Assembly (NCBI GenBank): GCA_017443685.1
Contig: JAFSYD010000021.1
Coordinates: 1 to 22,577 of the forward strand
DNA length: 22,577 nt
Source of the DNA: Lachnospiraceae bacterium
GTDB lineage: Bacteria > Bacillota > Clostridia > Lachnospirales > Lachnospiraceae
Direction of reading: 5' to 3'
Part shown: in pieces, positions 16,441 to 22,577 of the stretch
Position numbering within the stretch: the stretch's first letter is position 1
Layout: each line of letters begins with the position of its first letter
Program-made: the position numbers and the translations under genes
Notes under the pieces: model-generated
Told to the model about the DNA's origin: nothing
The model's database searches: none
Seen by the model: the letters and a program-made list of their open reading frames with translations, nothing else

Positions 16441-17862
16441 TTGGAGGCATATCGCGACTATCTGGAAAAATTGTATGCGCTGGTGACGAAGCGGCTTCGG
16501 CTCGGCGCCATGCGGGCGGATGAGGATACGGCGGAAGCGACCGGGAAGGAGGCGCAGGGAAATCCGGCGGAGACTAAGGCGGCGCGCGTGGAGGCGCTCG
16601 CCGGTGAGATCCGCGCTAAGGCGCATCGTCTCCTTGCGATGGAGGAGGAATTGCTCGAGGGCGGGTCATTCGCTCCGCTTCCGTATCTGTACGCGGCGTG
16701 CGACGCGGATGATTTCGAGCGGCATACGGCGGCAATGCTGCTGTTTGCGGAGATCTCCTCCGCCTGTGCGGACGGCGTAGGCATCCTGCAGGAGGATGCG
16801 GCAAAAACCCGATTTCCTGCTTCAGACGAGGTCACGCCGCGTCTTCTTATGATGACCTATGAGGGCGAATATCACGACGATGACGCGTATCTGTCCCTGC
16901 GGGAGGACTCCGTGTTCGGCAGCGTTTTTCTGGAGAAGACGGGGGAACGCGGGATGAACCGCGCCTTAAGTCTGGATGCGAAGATCCTGCGGATGATCCT
17001 GACCGGAGCATCGGAGAATACGGATACAGAAGGACTGCTTACGGCAAAGGGCTACGCGTCGGCCGGCAGTCCGATCCCGCATACACAGCGGATGACGGGA
17101 GGAGCGCGTCTTTCCGGTGTGATCCTGCCGGAGCATTCCCGTGAGCAGGTAGCGGCCTGCATCGAGAGGGTGCGGCTGGCGAAGAAGGTCTATGACGCGT
17201 GGGACTTTGCCCGGGTAGCAGGTTATGGCAGGGGCGTTTCGATGCTCTTTTGGGGACCGCCGGGAACGGGAAAGACGATGCTTGCCCAGGCCGTGGCAAA
17301 TGAGCTTCAAATGGAGCTTTACCGCGTCAATCTGCCGGCGGTCGTCAGCAAATACGTCGGCGAGACGGAAAAGCATTTAAACGAGATCTTTGAGCACGCG
17401 AAGGGGCGCAGGATCGTCCTCTTTTTTGACGAGGCGGACGTCCTGTTCGGGAAGCGGACGGAGATCAAGGAGGCAAACGACAAGTACGCCAATATGGAAG
17501 CGGCGTATCTTTTACAAAAAATGGAGGAATATGAAGGGGTTACGATCCTTGCGACGAATTACCGGAGGAATTTTGACGAGGCGTTTTCAAGGCGTCTGAC
17601 CGCCATCATAACGATTCCGTTCCCGGACGAAGCCGCGCGGCGGGCCATCTGGGAGCTGGTGCTCCCGAAGGAGCTTCGGGGGGATGATGTCGATCTGAAC
17701 CGCATGGCGGCAAAATACGAGCTGACCGGAAGCGCCATCAAAAACAGCGTCCTTTCCGCGGCTTTTGCCGCGGCAGCCGACGGGGAGGAGCGGATCAGCG
17801 ATGAGCGTCTGCGCGCCGGCATCCGGGGCGAGTTTGAAAAGCAGGGGAAGACGATGCAGTAA
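16441..17862 (+). CDS. AAA+ ATPase, second Afp15-like paralogue
   Basis: A 473-residue protein that appears to start at TTG 16441, with GAGGAAGGGG just upstream; the first internal ATG is at codon 24. Residues 1-215 are helical and not recognised. The AAA+ core has Walker A GPPGTGKT (272-279), Walker B LFFDEAD (327-333), sensor-1 Asn373 in LATNY and Arg384/385. The core closely matches that of the ATPase at 12245 (shared YGRG, ANEL, LYRV, VSKY-GET, KRTE), but the N-terminal region is different and has no P-loop. Most Afp/PVC-like loci I know carry one such ATPase, so a second may have a separate client or form a mixed ring. Confidence 0.85.
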   Translation: MEAYRDYLEKLYALVTKRLRLGAMRADEDTAEATGKEAQGNPAETKAARVEALAGEIRAKAHRLLAMEEELLEGGSFAPLPYLYAACDADDFERHTAAMLLFAEISSACADGVGILQEDAAKTRFPASDEVTPRLLMMTYEGEYHDDDAYLSLREDSVFGSVFLEKTGERGMNRALSLDAKILRMILTGASENTDTEGLLTAKGYASAGSPIPHTQRMTGGARLSGVILPEHSREQVAACIERVRLAKKVYDAWDFARVAGYGRGVSMLFWGPPGTGKTMLAQAVANELQMELYRVNLPAVVSKYVGETEKHLNEIFEHAKGRRIVLFFDEADVLFGKRTEIKEANDKYANMEAAYLLQKMEEYEGVTILATNYRRNFDEAFSRRLTAIITIPFPDEAARRAIWELVLPKELRGDDVDLNRMAAKYELTGSAIKNSVLSAAFAAAADGEERISDERLRAGIRGEFEKQGKTMQ

Positions 17863-17908
17863 AGATTTTATTGATGAAAGAGATTCGATAACGGAGCGGT
17901 GCAGGCTT

Positions 17909-19210
17909 ATGATCTTTCAGGAATTTGACAAAAATAACAGGGAAACAATCAAAAACCTGCGGGAACGGGACAAAGAGGCGCAAAGCTCTTCATCCGTCTG
18001 GCATGCGCAGTATACGGTCGACGAGGAGCGCACGCGGGCGAACGTCCACGAGCGGGGGCAGGAGCAGAAGAAGGAAGACTCCGTTTTTCCGGAGAAGAAG
18101 GAGCGCGGCAAAGAAGGCGATAAGGAAAGCCGGATGCAGGAGGTCTTTCACACGGAAAACGCGTTTGCGAGACTGTCTTTGGGGCTGAACGAAAAGGGGG
18201 AGTCTTCTTTTGTTGTGGCGCGCAAAACGCGTGCGGACGAAAAAAGCACGGAGCGGAGTGAGCGGGAGCTGGACGAGCAGCGATCTTATAACTGGCACGT
18301 TGTGGGCGGAGATGATAAGGCGAACCTCAACAAGCCGGCAGAGAGCGCGTTCGGCTTTTATCAGACCGACAAGGGCAAGATCGCGCCTCATACGCGGGCA
18401 CACAGGATCCTTTCACGTTCGCAGGAATTTGCGAATCTGACGGGGAATATGATGACGGAGGAATTCGTGCCGCCCGGGACGTCGAAAGCTGGGGATACGA
18501 AGGAGCTTACCGCACGGCAGCTGACCCTGGAGCATCAGCTGGCAATCGCTCTGGAGCGTGGCAAAAAGAAGAACGAGGCAAAGAAGGATAAAGAGATCAT
18601 TCCTAAGGCGTGGCAAAAGGAAGAGATCAAAGGAAAGCCGAAGAAAAATAAGGATGAGACCGCTCCGAGGCCGGGGAATCGGAAGAATCCGTATGAGGAA
18701 GAGGATGATTGGAACGGATTCCCGGCCGATGAGGAAAATCATTCCGGCGGTTCGTCCGGGGGATGGTTCGGCGGGTCATCCGGTGGTTCTTCCGGTGGAT
18801 GGTTCGGCGGTTCATCCGGTGGTTCTTCCGGTGGATGGTTCGGCGGATCATCCGGCAGACGGTCCGGCGGTTCATCCGGCGGATATTCCCGGTTTATCGG
18901 AAGGGGAGCGGTTGCCGCAGCGAAGACCGGGGGCGCATTGTGGGTCGGGCGAAAAGGCCCGGCAGGGATGCCCGACGCGTCGGCCGGCAAACCGAAAAAG
19001 CCCCATAAGCTGCGTCCGATCAGGGGCAGGAAGAAGCGTATCAAAAGGGCGCAAGCCCCGGGAATGAATCTGTCAGGGGGCATCGCCGGCTTGCGGACGG
19101 GATCGCGGGACAGCTTAAAGTGGCTGGCATTTTTTGCGATACCGATGGTGCTGAACAAAGAAGAGGAAGAAAAAAAGAAACCGAAAGGGAAAAAGAAAAC
19201 AAAAAAATAA
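17909..19210 (+). CDS. Charged protein with Ser/Gly/Trp/Phe tandem repeats, function unknown
   Basis: ATG 17909 (MIFQEFDKNN) is preferred; the frame is open further upstream from 17765, but that part overlaps the ATPase gene. The ribosome site is weak. The 433-residue product is highly charged: residues 1-120 are Glu/Lys/Arg-rich, and about 195-260 are Lys-rich. Three exact-length 12-residue repeats SSGGWFGGSSGG (18752-18859) follow. Then comes a basic region (KPKKPHKLRPIRGRKKRIKR), a hydrophobic segment (LKWLAFFAIPMVLN) and a Lys-rich end. No signal peptide or enzymatic motif is seen. It could be CIS cargo, an assembly factor or a membrane-associated protein. Confidence 0.6.
   Translation: MIFQEFDKNNRETIKNLRERDKEAQSSSSVWHAQYTVDEERTRANVHERGQEQKKEDSVFPEKKERGKEGDKESRMQEVFHTENAFARLSLGLNEKGESSFVVARKTRADEKSTERSERELDEQRSYNWHVVGGDDKANLNKPAESAFGFYQTDKGKIAPHTRAHRILSRSQEFANLTGNMMTEEFVPPGTSKAGDTKELTARQLTLEHQLAIALERGKKKNEAKKDKEIIPKAWQKEEIKGKPKKNKDETAPRPGNRKNPYEEEDDWNGFPADEENHSGGSSGGWFGGSSGGSSGGWFGGSSGGSSGGWFGGSSGRRSGGSSGGYSRFIGRGAVAAAKTGGALWVGRKGPAGMPDASAGKPKKPHKLRPIRGRKKRIKRAQAPGMNLSGGIAGLRTGSRDSLKWLAFFAIPMVLNKEEEEKKKPKGKKKTKK
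18752..18859 (+). repeat. Three 36-bp tandem repeats (SSGGWFGGSSGG)
   Basis: Units begin at 18752, 18788 and 18824. Units 2 and 3 are nearly identical in DNA; a degraded fourth unit (RSGGSSGG) follows. The encoded linker is aromatic and Gly/Ser-rich. Confidence 0.8.
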
Positions 19211-19218
19211 AAGGGATG

Positions 19219-19259
19219 TTTATAAAATTGTAGAGAATATACGTATATAATTTTCTCTA
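19219..19259 (+). promoter_or_regulatory. Possible sheath-operon promoter with dyad operator
   Basis: The 117-base gap before the sheath gene is AT-rich. TATAAT (19246-19251) looks like a -10 box, but no convincing -35 is present at normal spacing. It lies inside a dyad: TAGAGAA (19231-19237) and TTCTCTA (19253-19259) flank the palindrome TATACGTATA (19238-19247). A promoter needing an activator, possibly the BTAD protein, would fit. This is inference. Confidence 0.4.
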
Positions 19260-19266
19260 TCAGTAA

Positions 19267-19298
19267 ACGGGAGGGTTGTATCCCGTGATCGATTTTTT
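19267..19298 (+). promoter_or_regulatory. Leader hairpin upstream of the sheath gene
   Basis: ACGGGA (19267-19272) pairs with TCCCGT (19281-19286) around an 8-base loop, followed after 6 bases by six T (19293-19298). It could be an attenuator or a stabilising leader structure. AAGGAG (19311-19316) serves the sheath ATG. Confidence 0.3.
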
Positions 19299-19327
19299 AC
19301 CAATATACGAAAGGAGAATCATTTTTT

Positions 19328-21115
19328 ATGGCTGAGTATTTGTCACCGGGCGTATACGTCGAAGAGTTTGACTCCGGCGCGGTCCCAATGGAAGGTGTAA
19401 GCACAAGCACAGCGGGTTTTGTCGGTCTGGCGCAGAGAGGACCGGTTGAAGGTCTTCCGCAGCTGATCACGAATGTTGCGGATTTCGGCAGAACCTACGG
19501 AGGTTATTTATCGGAGAACGAGTTTGGACAGTATCGCTTTTTAGCATATGCGGTTGCAAGCTTTTTCGCAAACGGCGGTGCGCGCTGCTACGTTATGCGT
19601 GTTGCTCCGTCGGACGCTAAGATGTCTTCGGGTACGGTAGGTCCGCTTACCATCACGGCGAAGAATCCGGGTACCTGGGGCGATGACATCACCGTTTCCT
19701 TTACGCCGGGAAGCAAGGCTAAGACGCAGATCCTTGAGATCATCAATGACGGAGGCAAGAAGAAGTATCGCGCGAAGAACGCGGCGGGCTTCAATGCGGG
19801 CGATGTGGTTGCGTTCACGGATGGCGATAAGGTTACCTATAACCGCATCGTAAAGAATCAGGACAACATCATCACCTTTGAGAATGATTATCCGGATTCG
19901 ATCGTGGATACGAACCTCCTTCCGGAGAAGACGATCTCCACCTGTGAAGTTACGGTCATTGTAAAGTATGACGATCAGGTTGAGACCTATGAGAATGCTT
20001 CCTTTAATATTGAGGCTTCGAACTTCATCGAGAAGATGACGGCCAAGTCCGATATCGTTACCGTTACGTTCAATGGCGGCGCGGCACCGGGAGCACCGGC
20101 GGCACCGGCAGGCGGCGATGATAAGAAGGATGCAAAGAAGGCTCCGGCACCGGCAGCACCGGCAGCACCGGCAGGGATCGCGGCTCCGATGGATATCTTA
20201 AAGGTTTCCGGCCTGACGCTTACGGGCGGAAGCAACGGTTCGGTTGCCAACATTACAGCCGGCGATTTCATCGGCGTAGACAAGGGCGCAGGCAAGCGTA
20301 CGGGTATCCAGGCATTTTTGGATAATGACAACGTTTCCATTATGGCGGTACCGGGCGTTACGGATCCGAACGTACAGCTTACACTGGTTGGTCACTGCGA
20401 GAGCTTAGAGAGCCGTTTTGCCGTATTGGATTGCCCGAGAGACGCTAAGAAGGTGGATGACGTTATCGCGCATCGCGACATTTTTGATACGCAGTATGGC
20501 GCTATGTATCATCCGTGGCTGTCCGTATTCGATCCGCTGGATAAGAAGAATATCCCCATTCCGCCGTCAGGCGCTGTGATCGGTATTTACGCGAGAAGCG
20601 ACAATACAAGAGGCGTTCATAAGGCACCGGCCAATGAAGTTGTCCGCAACTGCGTAGGCCTTGATGTTCAGTTCAATAAGGGCGAGCAGGACATTTTGAA
20701 TCCGAAGGGTGTCAACCTGATCCGTACATTCCCGGGACAGGGCATCCGTGTATGGGGCGCGCGTACCTTATCGAGCAACGGCCTTTGGAAATATGTCAAC
20801 GTTCGCCGTCTGTTCATCTTCGTAGAAGAGTCTATCCGCGCGAATACGAGCTGGGCAGTATTTGAGCCGAACGATGAGACACTCTGGGTTCGCGTAAGAC
20901 GTACGATCAGTGTATTCTTAACCAACCTTTGGAGAGAAGGCTCTCTGATGGGCTCCTCGCCGGAGGAAGCATTCTTTGTCAATATCGGCAGAGAAACGAT
21001 GAGCCAGGATGACATTGACAACGGCAGACTGATCTGTGTGATCGGTATCGCTCCGGTGAAGCCGGCAGAATTTGTAATCTTCCGCCTGACGCAGAAGACT
21101 AACGAAGCCGAGTAA
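19328..21115 (+). CDS. Contractile tail sheath protein
   Basis: A 595-residue protein with the sheath N-terminus MAEYLSPGVYVEEF, then STSTAGFVGLAQRGPVEG, DFGRTYGGY and SFFANGGARCYVMRV. The C-terminal sheath core is present: VNVRRLFIFVEESI, NDETLWVRVRRTISVFL, WREGSLMGSSPEEAFFV and the IGIAPVKPAEFVIFR ending. The sheath surrounds the tube and contracts to drive it into the target. Residues 251-287 are an Ala/Pro-rich insert (AAPGAPAAPAGG ... KKAPAPAAPAAP) in the outer variable region, probably a flexible exposed linker. AAGGAG lies 11 bases upstream. Arg codons are CGC, CGT and AGA, with CGG not seen, unlike upstream genes; this fits high expression. Confidence 0.95.
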   Translation: MAEYLSPGVYVEEFDSGAVPMEGVSTSTAGFVGLAQRGPVEGLPQLITNVADFGRTYGGYLSENEFGQYRFLAYAVASFFANGGARCYVMRVAPSDAKMSSGTVGPLTITAKNPGTWGDDITVSFTPGSKAKTQILEIINDGGKKKYRAKNAAGFNAGDVVAFTDGDKVTYNRIVKNQDNIITFENDYPDSIVDTNLLPEKTISTCEVTVIVKYDDQVETYENASFNIEASNFIEKMTAKSDIVTVTFNGGAAPGAPAAPAGGDDKKDAKKAPAPAAPAAPAGIAAPMDILKVSGLTLTGGSNGSVANITAGDFIGVDKGAGKRTGIQAFLDNDNVSIMAVPGVTDPNVQLTLVGHCESLESRFAVLDCPRDAKKVDDVIAHRDIFDTQYGAMYHPWLSVFDPLDKKNIPIPPSGAVIGIYARSDNTRGVHKAPANEVVRNCVGLDVQFNKGEQDILNPKGVNLIRTFPGQGIRVWGARTLSSNGLWKYVNVRRLFIFVEESIRANTSWAVFEPNDETLWVRVRRTISVFLTNLWREGSLMGSSPEEAFFVNIGRETMSQDDIDNGRLICVIGIAPVKPAEFVIFRLTQKTNEAE

Positions 21116-21136
21116 TTGAGAAAGGAGAATGAATAA

Positions 21137-21568
21137 ATGGCACAGCAGGGCTACCCGCATGGGAAATTTAGATATAAAGTTGAGATTGACGGCTTGGATG
21201 CCGGTGGATTCTCTGAAGTTACCGGTTTTGACGCGTCCATTGATGTAATGGAATACCGCGAGGGGGATGATGTTACGACACCGAAGAAGATCCCCGGCCT
21301 GAAGAAGTACGGCAACATCACGTTAAAGCAGGGTTTGGTTGACTCCATGGTAATGTATGACTGGATCATGGAGGGTGTCAACGGCGCTGTGAACCGCAAG
21401 ACGATCACGATCACGCTTTTGGATGAGGAAGAAGCGGCGGTTGCGTCCTGGCAGGTGATCAACGCATGGCCGATGCACTATACGGCTCCGGACTTCAATG
21501 CTTTATCGTCCGAGATCGCGATCGAGTCGATGGAGATCGCGCATGAAGGTATGACGAGAACGCAGTAA
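21137..21568 (+). CDS. Tail tube protein (T4 gp19-like)
   Basis: A 143-residue protein, the usual tube length. It begins YPHGKFRYKVEIDGLDAGGF, continues with SEVTGFDASIDVMEYREGDD, PKKIPGLKKYGNITLKQGL and MYDWIMEGVNG, and ends SSEIAIESMEIAHEGM. These are the standard gp19-like tube landmarks. The protein stacks in hexameric rings to form the inner tube. A strong AAAGGAG (21121-21127) lies 9 bases upstream, and a terminator follows, so sheath and tube form a two-gene transcription unit. Confidence 0.95.
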   Translation: MAQQGYPHGKFRYKVEIDGLDAGGFSEVTGFDASIDVMEYREGDDVTTPKKIPGLKKYGNITLKQGLVDSMVMYDWIMEGVNGAVNRKTITITLLDEEEAAVASWQVINAWPMHYTAPDFNALSSEIAIESMEIAHEGMTRTQ

Positions 21569-21588
21569 GATATAAGGATAAGGCGAAA

Positions 21589-21627
21589 GGTCCCCGTCAC
21601 GGATTTTTATGACGGGGGCTTTTTTTT
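21589..21627 (+). terminator. Strong Rho-independent terminator after the tube gene
   Basis: GTCCCCGTCA (21590-21599) pairs with TGACGGGGGC (21610-21619) around a 10-base loop, followed by eight T (21620-21627). One T-G wobble is included. It should separate the sheath/tube unit from the following genes. Confidence 0.85.
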
Positions 21628-21628
21628 G

Positions 21629-21657
21629 TTGAAAAAATGCGCAACCTATTATAATAT
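21629..21657 (+). promoter_or_regulatory. Sigma-A-like promoter for the second tube gene
   Basis: TTGAAA (21629-21634) is followed after 17 bases by TAATAT (21652-21657); an overlapping TATAAT is at 21650. It directly follows the terminator. Transcription would start near 21664, leaving a roughly 100-base leader with the palindrome ATCCGCGGAT (21680-21689). Confidence 0.6.
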
Positions 21658-21763
21658 GAATATCAGGATCATAAGAGGTTCATCCGCGGATCGTTTTATT
21701 TCAAAAACGAAAGACGGAAGCCGGAACGAAAACAGTTTTGAAAATCAGGCAGGGGTTATAATT

Positions 21764-22186
21764 ATGGCGTACGATCTGATCCCCGGGTACGAATTTGAAG
21801 TACAGCTGGGAATGTTTATTACGATCAATTTTATGAAGATATCGAATATGTCTTCCGCGGGCGAATTCGATGTGCGGGCTGACGGCGGCAATAATGAGCG
21901 AATGTTTTTTTCCGCAAAGCCGCACCGGACGCCGGACACGCTGACGTTTCACAAAGGATGGTCATCCAGTCTGGCGTCTATGGCGCTGTCGTTTCTGACG
22001 CCCGGCCTCAAGATAGAAGGCATTATGATCATGGTAAAAAAGGACGGCAAGCTCAAGAAATCTTTTTACATCGAGCAGGGCATTTTGACACGGGTCTCGT
22101 TTTCGGATCTGGACGCCATGAATTCGAGCATTATCATTAAGACGATGGAGATCGCTCATACAGGGCTTAAGGAAAACGGTATATGA
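21764..22186 (+). CDS. Second gp19-like tail tube protein (Afp5-like)
   Basis: ATG 21764 is chosen because AGGGG (21751-21755) lies 8 bases upstream and the conserved region starts there; the frame is open from 21626 but has no support. The 140-residue product starts YDLIPGYEFEVQLGMFITIN and ends NSSIIIKTMEIAHTGLKENG. This mirrors the tube protein's SSEIAIESMEIAHEG ending. Such divergent tube-like proteins often form the first ring on the baseplate hub in CIS, so it may be an initiator ring. It overlaps the next ORF by 4 bases. Confidence 0.75.
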   Translation: MAYDLIPGYEFEVQLGMFITINFMKISNMSSAGEFDVRADGGNNERMFFSAKPHRTPDTLTFHKGWSSSLASMALSFLTPGLKIEGIMIMVKKDGKLKKSFYIEQGILTRVSFSDLDAMNSSIIIKTMEIAHTGLKENGI

Positions 22187-22577
22187 AAAAGCAAGCGTCA
22201 CCTCCGCTGCGCCAGGCGCGGGAGATCGGGTTAACCGCAGTATTAAGGACAGTACGAATAGCACCGAGAATTTCCGGAGATTTTGCGTCTTCCGTTATGG
22301 GAAAATACCTGGGGACGGAGAATTACCGGAATTTTTTTGCGCGCATGGTATTTCATATCCTTCCGGAGGGAGAGGACAGGGAGCGGGAAAAAGAAAAGCG
22401 CGAGGTTGTGCATCATACGCATGTGTATCATCGGTATGTGCGCGTTTATCAGACGGTGCATAGCGCACCCGTGTACCGCTACCGGTATCTGCGCAGCCGG
22501 GATAGGGCGCAAGGCGACCGCGTACATCCCGTGCTTCGGATCACCGACGGCCAGGCAGAGATTAAAAATGTAAAAAA
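22183..22577 (+). CDS. Right-truncated ORF, function unknown
   Basis: An ATGA overlap with the second tube gene opens a frame that runs past the right edge; 131 residues are visible. It begins MKKQASPPLRQAREIG, contains FFARMVFHILPEGEDRE, then a His/Tyr/Arg-rich stretch (VVHHTHVYHRYVRVYQTVH), and continues to ITDGQAEIKNV. No family is recognised. Tight coupling supports that it is real and belongs to the CIS. Small proteins linking tube and hub occur at this place in Afp/PVC loci. Confidence 0.6.
   Translation, partial: MKKQASPPLRQAREIGLTAVLRTVRIAPRISGDFASSVMGKYLGTENYRNFFARMVFHILPEGEDREREKEKREVVHHTHVYHRYVRVYQTVHSAPVYRYRYLRSRDRAQGDRVHPVLRITDGQAEIKNVK

Noticed and set aside
17765..17908. Longer N-terminus for the SSGGWFGG-repeat protein
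   Set aside because: It would overlap the ATPase gene by about 98 bases and has low-quality coding content; ATG 17909 is more plausible.
1..22577. Intact prophage or classical type VI secretion locus
   Set aside because: No head, packaging, integration or lysis genes and no TssJ/L/M-type proteins; Pvc16, DUF4280 and AAA+ point to an Afp/PVC-like CIS.

Overview
All genes in this window lie on the plus strand in tight, often overlapping order. Together they form part of a phage-tail-derived contractile injection system (CIS) locus. Diagnostic parts seen directly are two baseplate-J-type proteins, a P2-gpI-like tail protein, a Pvc16/DUF4255-type cap protein, a DUF4280 PAAR-like tip, AAA+ ATPases of the Afp15 type, a contractile sheath and two gp19-like tube proteins. 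No capsid, portal, terminase, integrase or lysis genes are seen, which argues against an intact prophage. No TssJ/TssL/TssM-type genes are seen, which argues against a classical type VI system. Low-confidence host inference: a Firmicute, probably Clostridia/Lachnospiraceae-like, from strong AAAGGAG ribosome sites, hairpin-plus-T-run terminators and SpoIIE/HAMP and BTAD regulators.

Layout. (1) 1-6224: baseplate block, with J-type protein 1 (cut by the left edge), J-type protein 2, the gpI-like protein and a large beta-rich spike or fibre-like protein. (2) 6230-8787: two predicted membrane proteins, one tail-anchored and one with about 16 MORN repeats, plus a possible 44-residue ORF. (3) 8826-10102: Pvc16-type cap protein and PAAR-like tip. 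(4) 10122-12240: two signalling-type proteins, a class III nucleotide-cyclase homologue and a HAMP/SpoIIE-type phosphatase homologue, both lacking key catalytic residues. (5) 12245-17862: two paralogous AAA+ ATPases enclosing a chaperone-like protein, a Gly-rich repeat protein with an Arg-rich tail and a BTAD-type regulator. (6) 17909-19210: a charged protein with Ser/Gly/Trp/Phe tandem repeats. (7) 19211-22577: an AT-rich leader with a -10-like box inside a dyad, sheath, tube, a strong terminator, a sigma-A-like promoter, a second tube-like protein and a right-truncated ORF.

How it may work together (inference). Sheath, tube, baseplate, cap and tip build the injection particle, and the AAA+ proteins probably help assembly or recycling. 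The membrane, pseudo-cyclase and pseudo-phosphatase genes look like a sensing or control module inserted in the structural operon. The Gly-rich and SGGWFGG-repeat proteins are unrecognised and are the best cargo or accessory candidates. LysM, VgrG-like spike, gp25-like and tape-measure genes are not in the window and probably lie beyond its edges.

No tRNA, rRNA, CRISPR array or insertion sequence was found.
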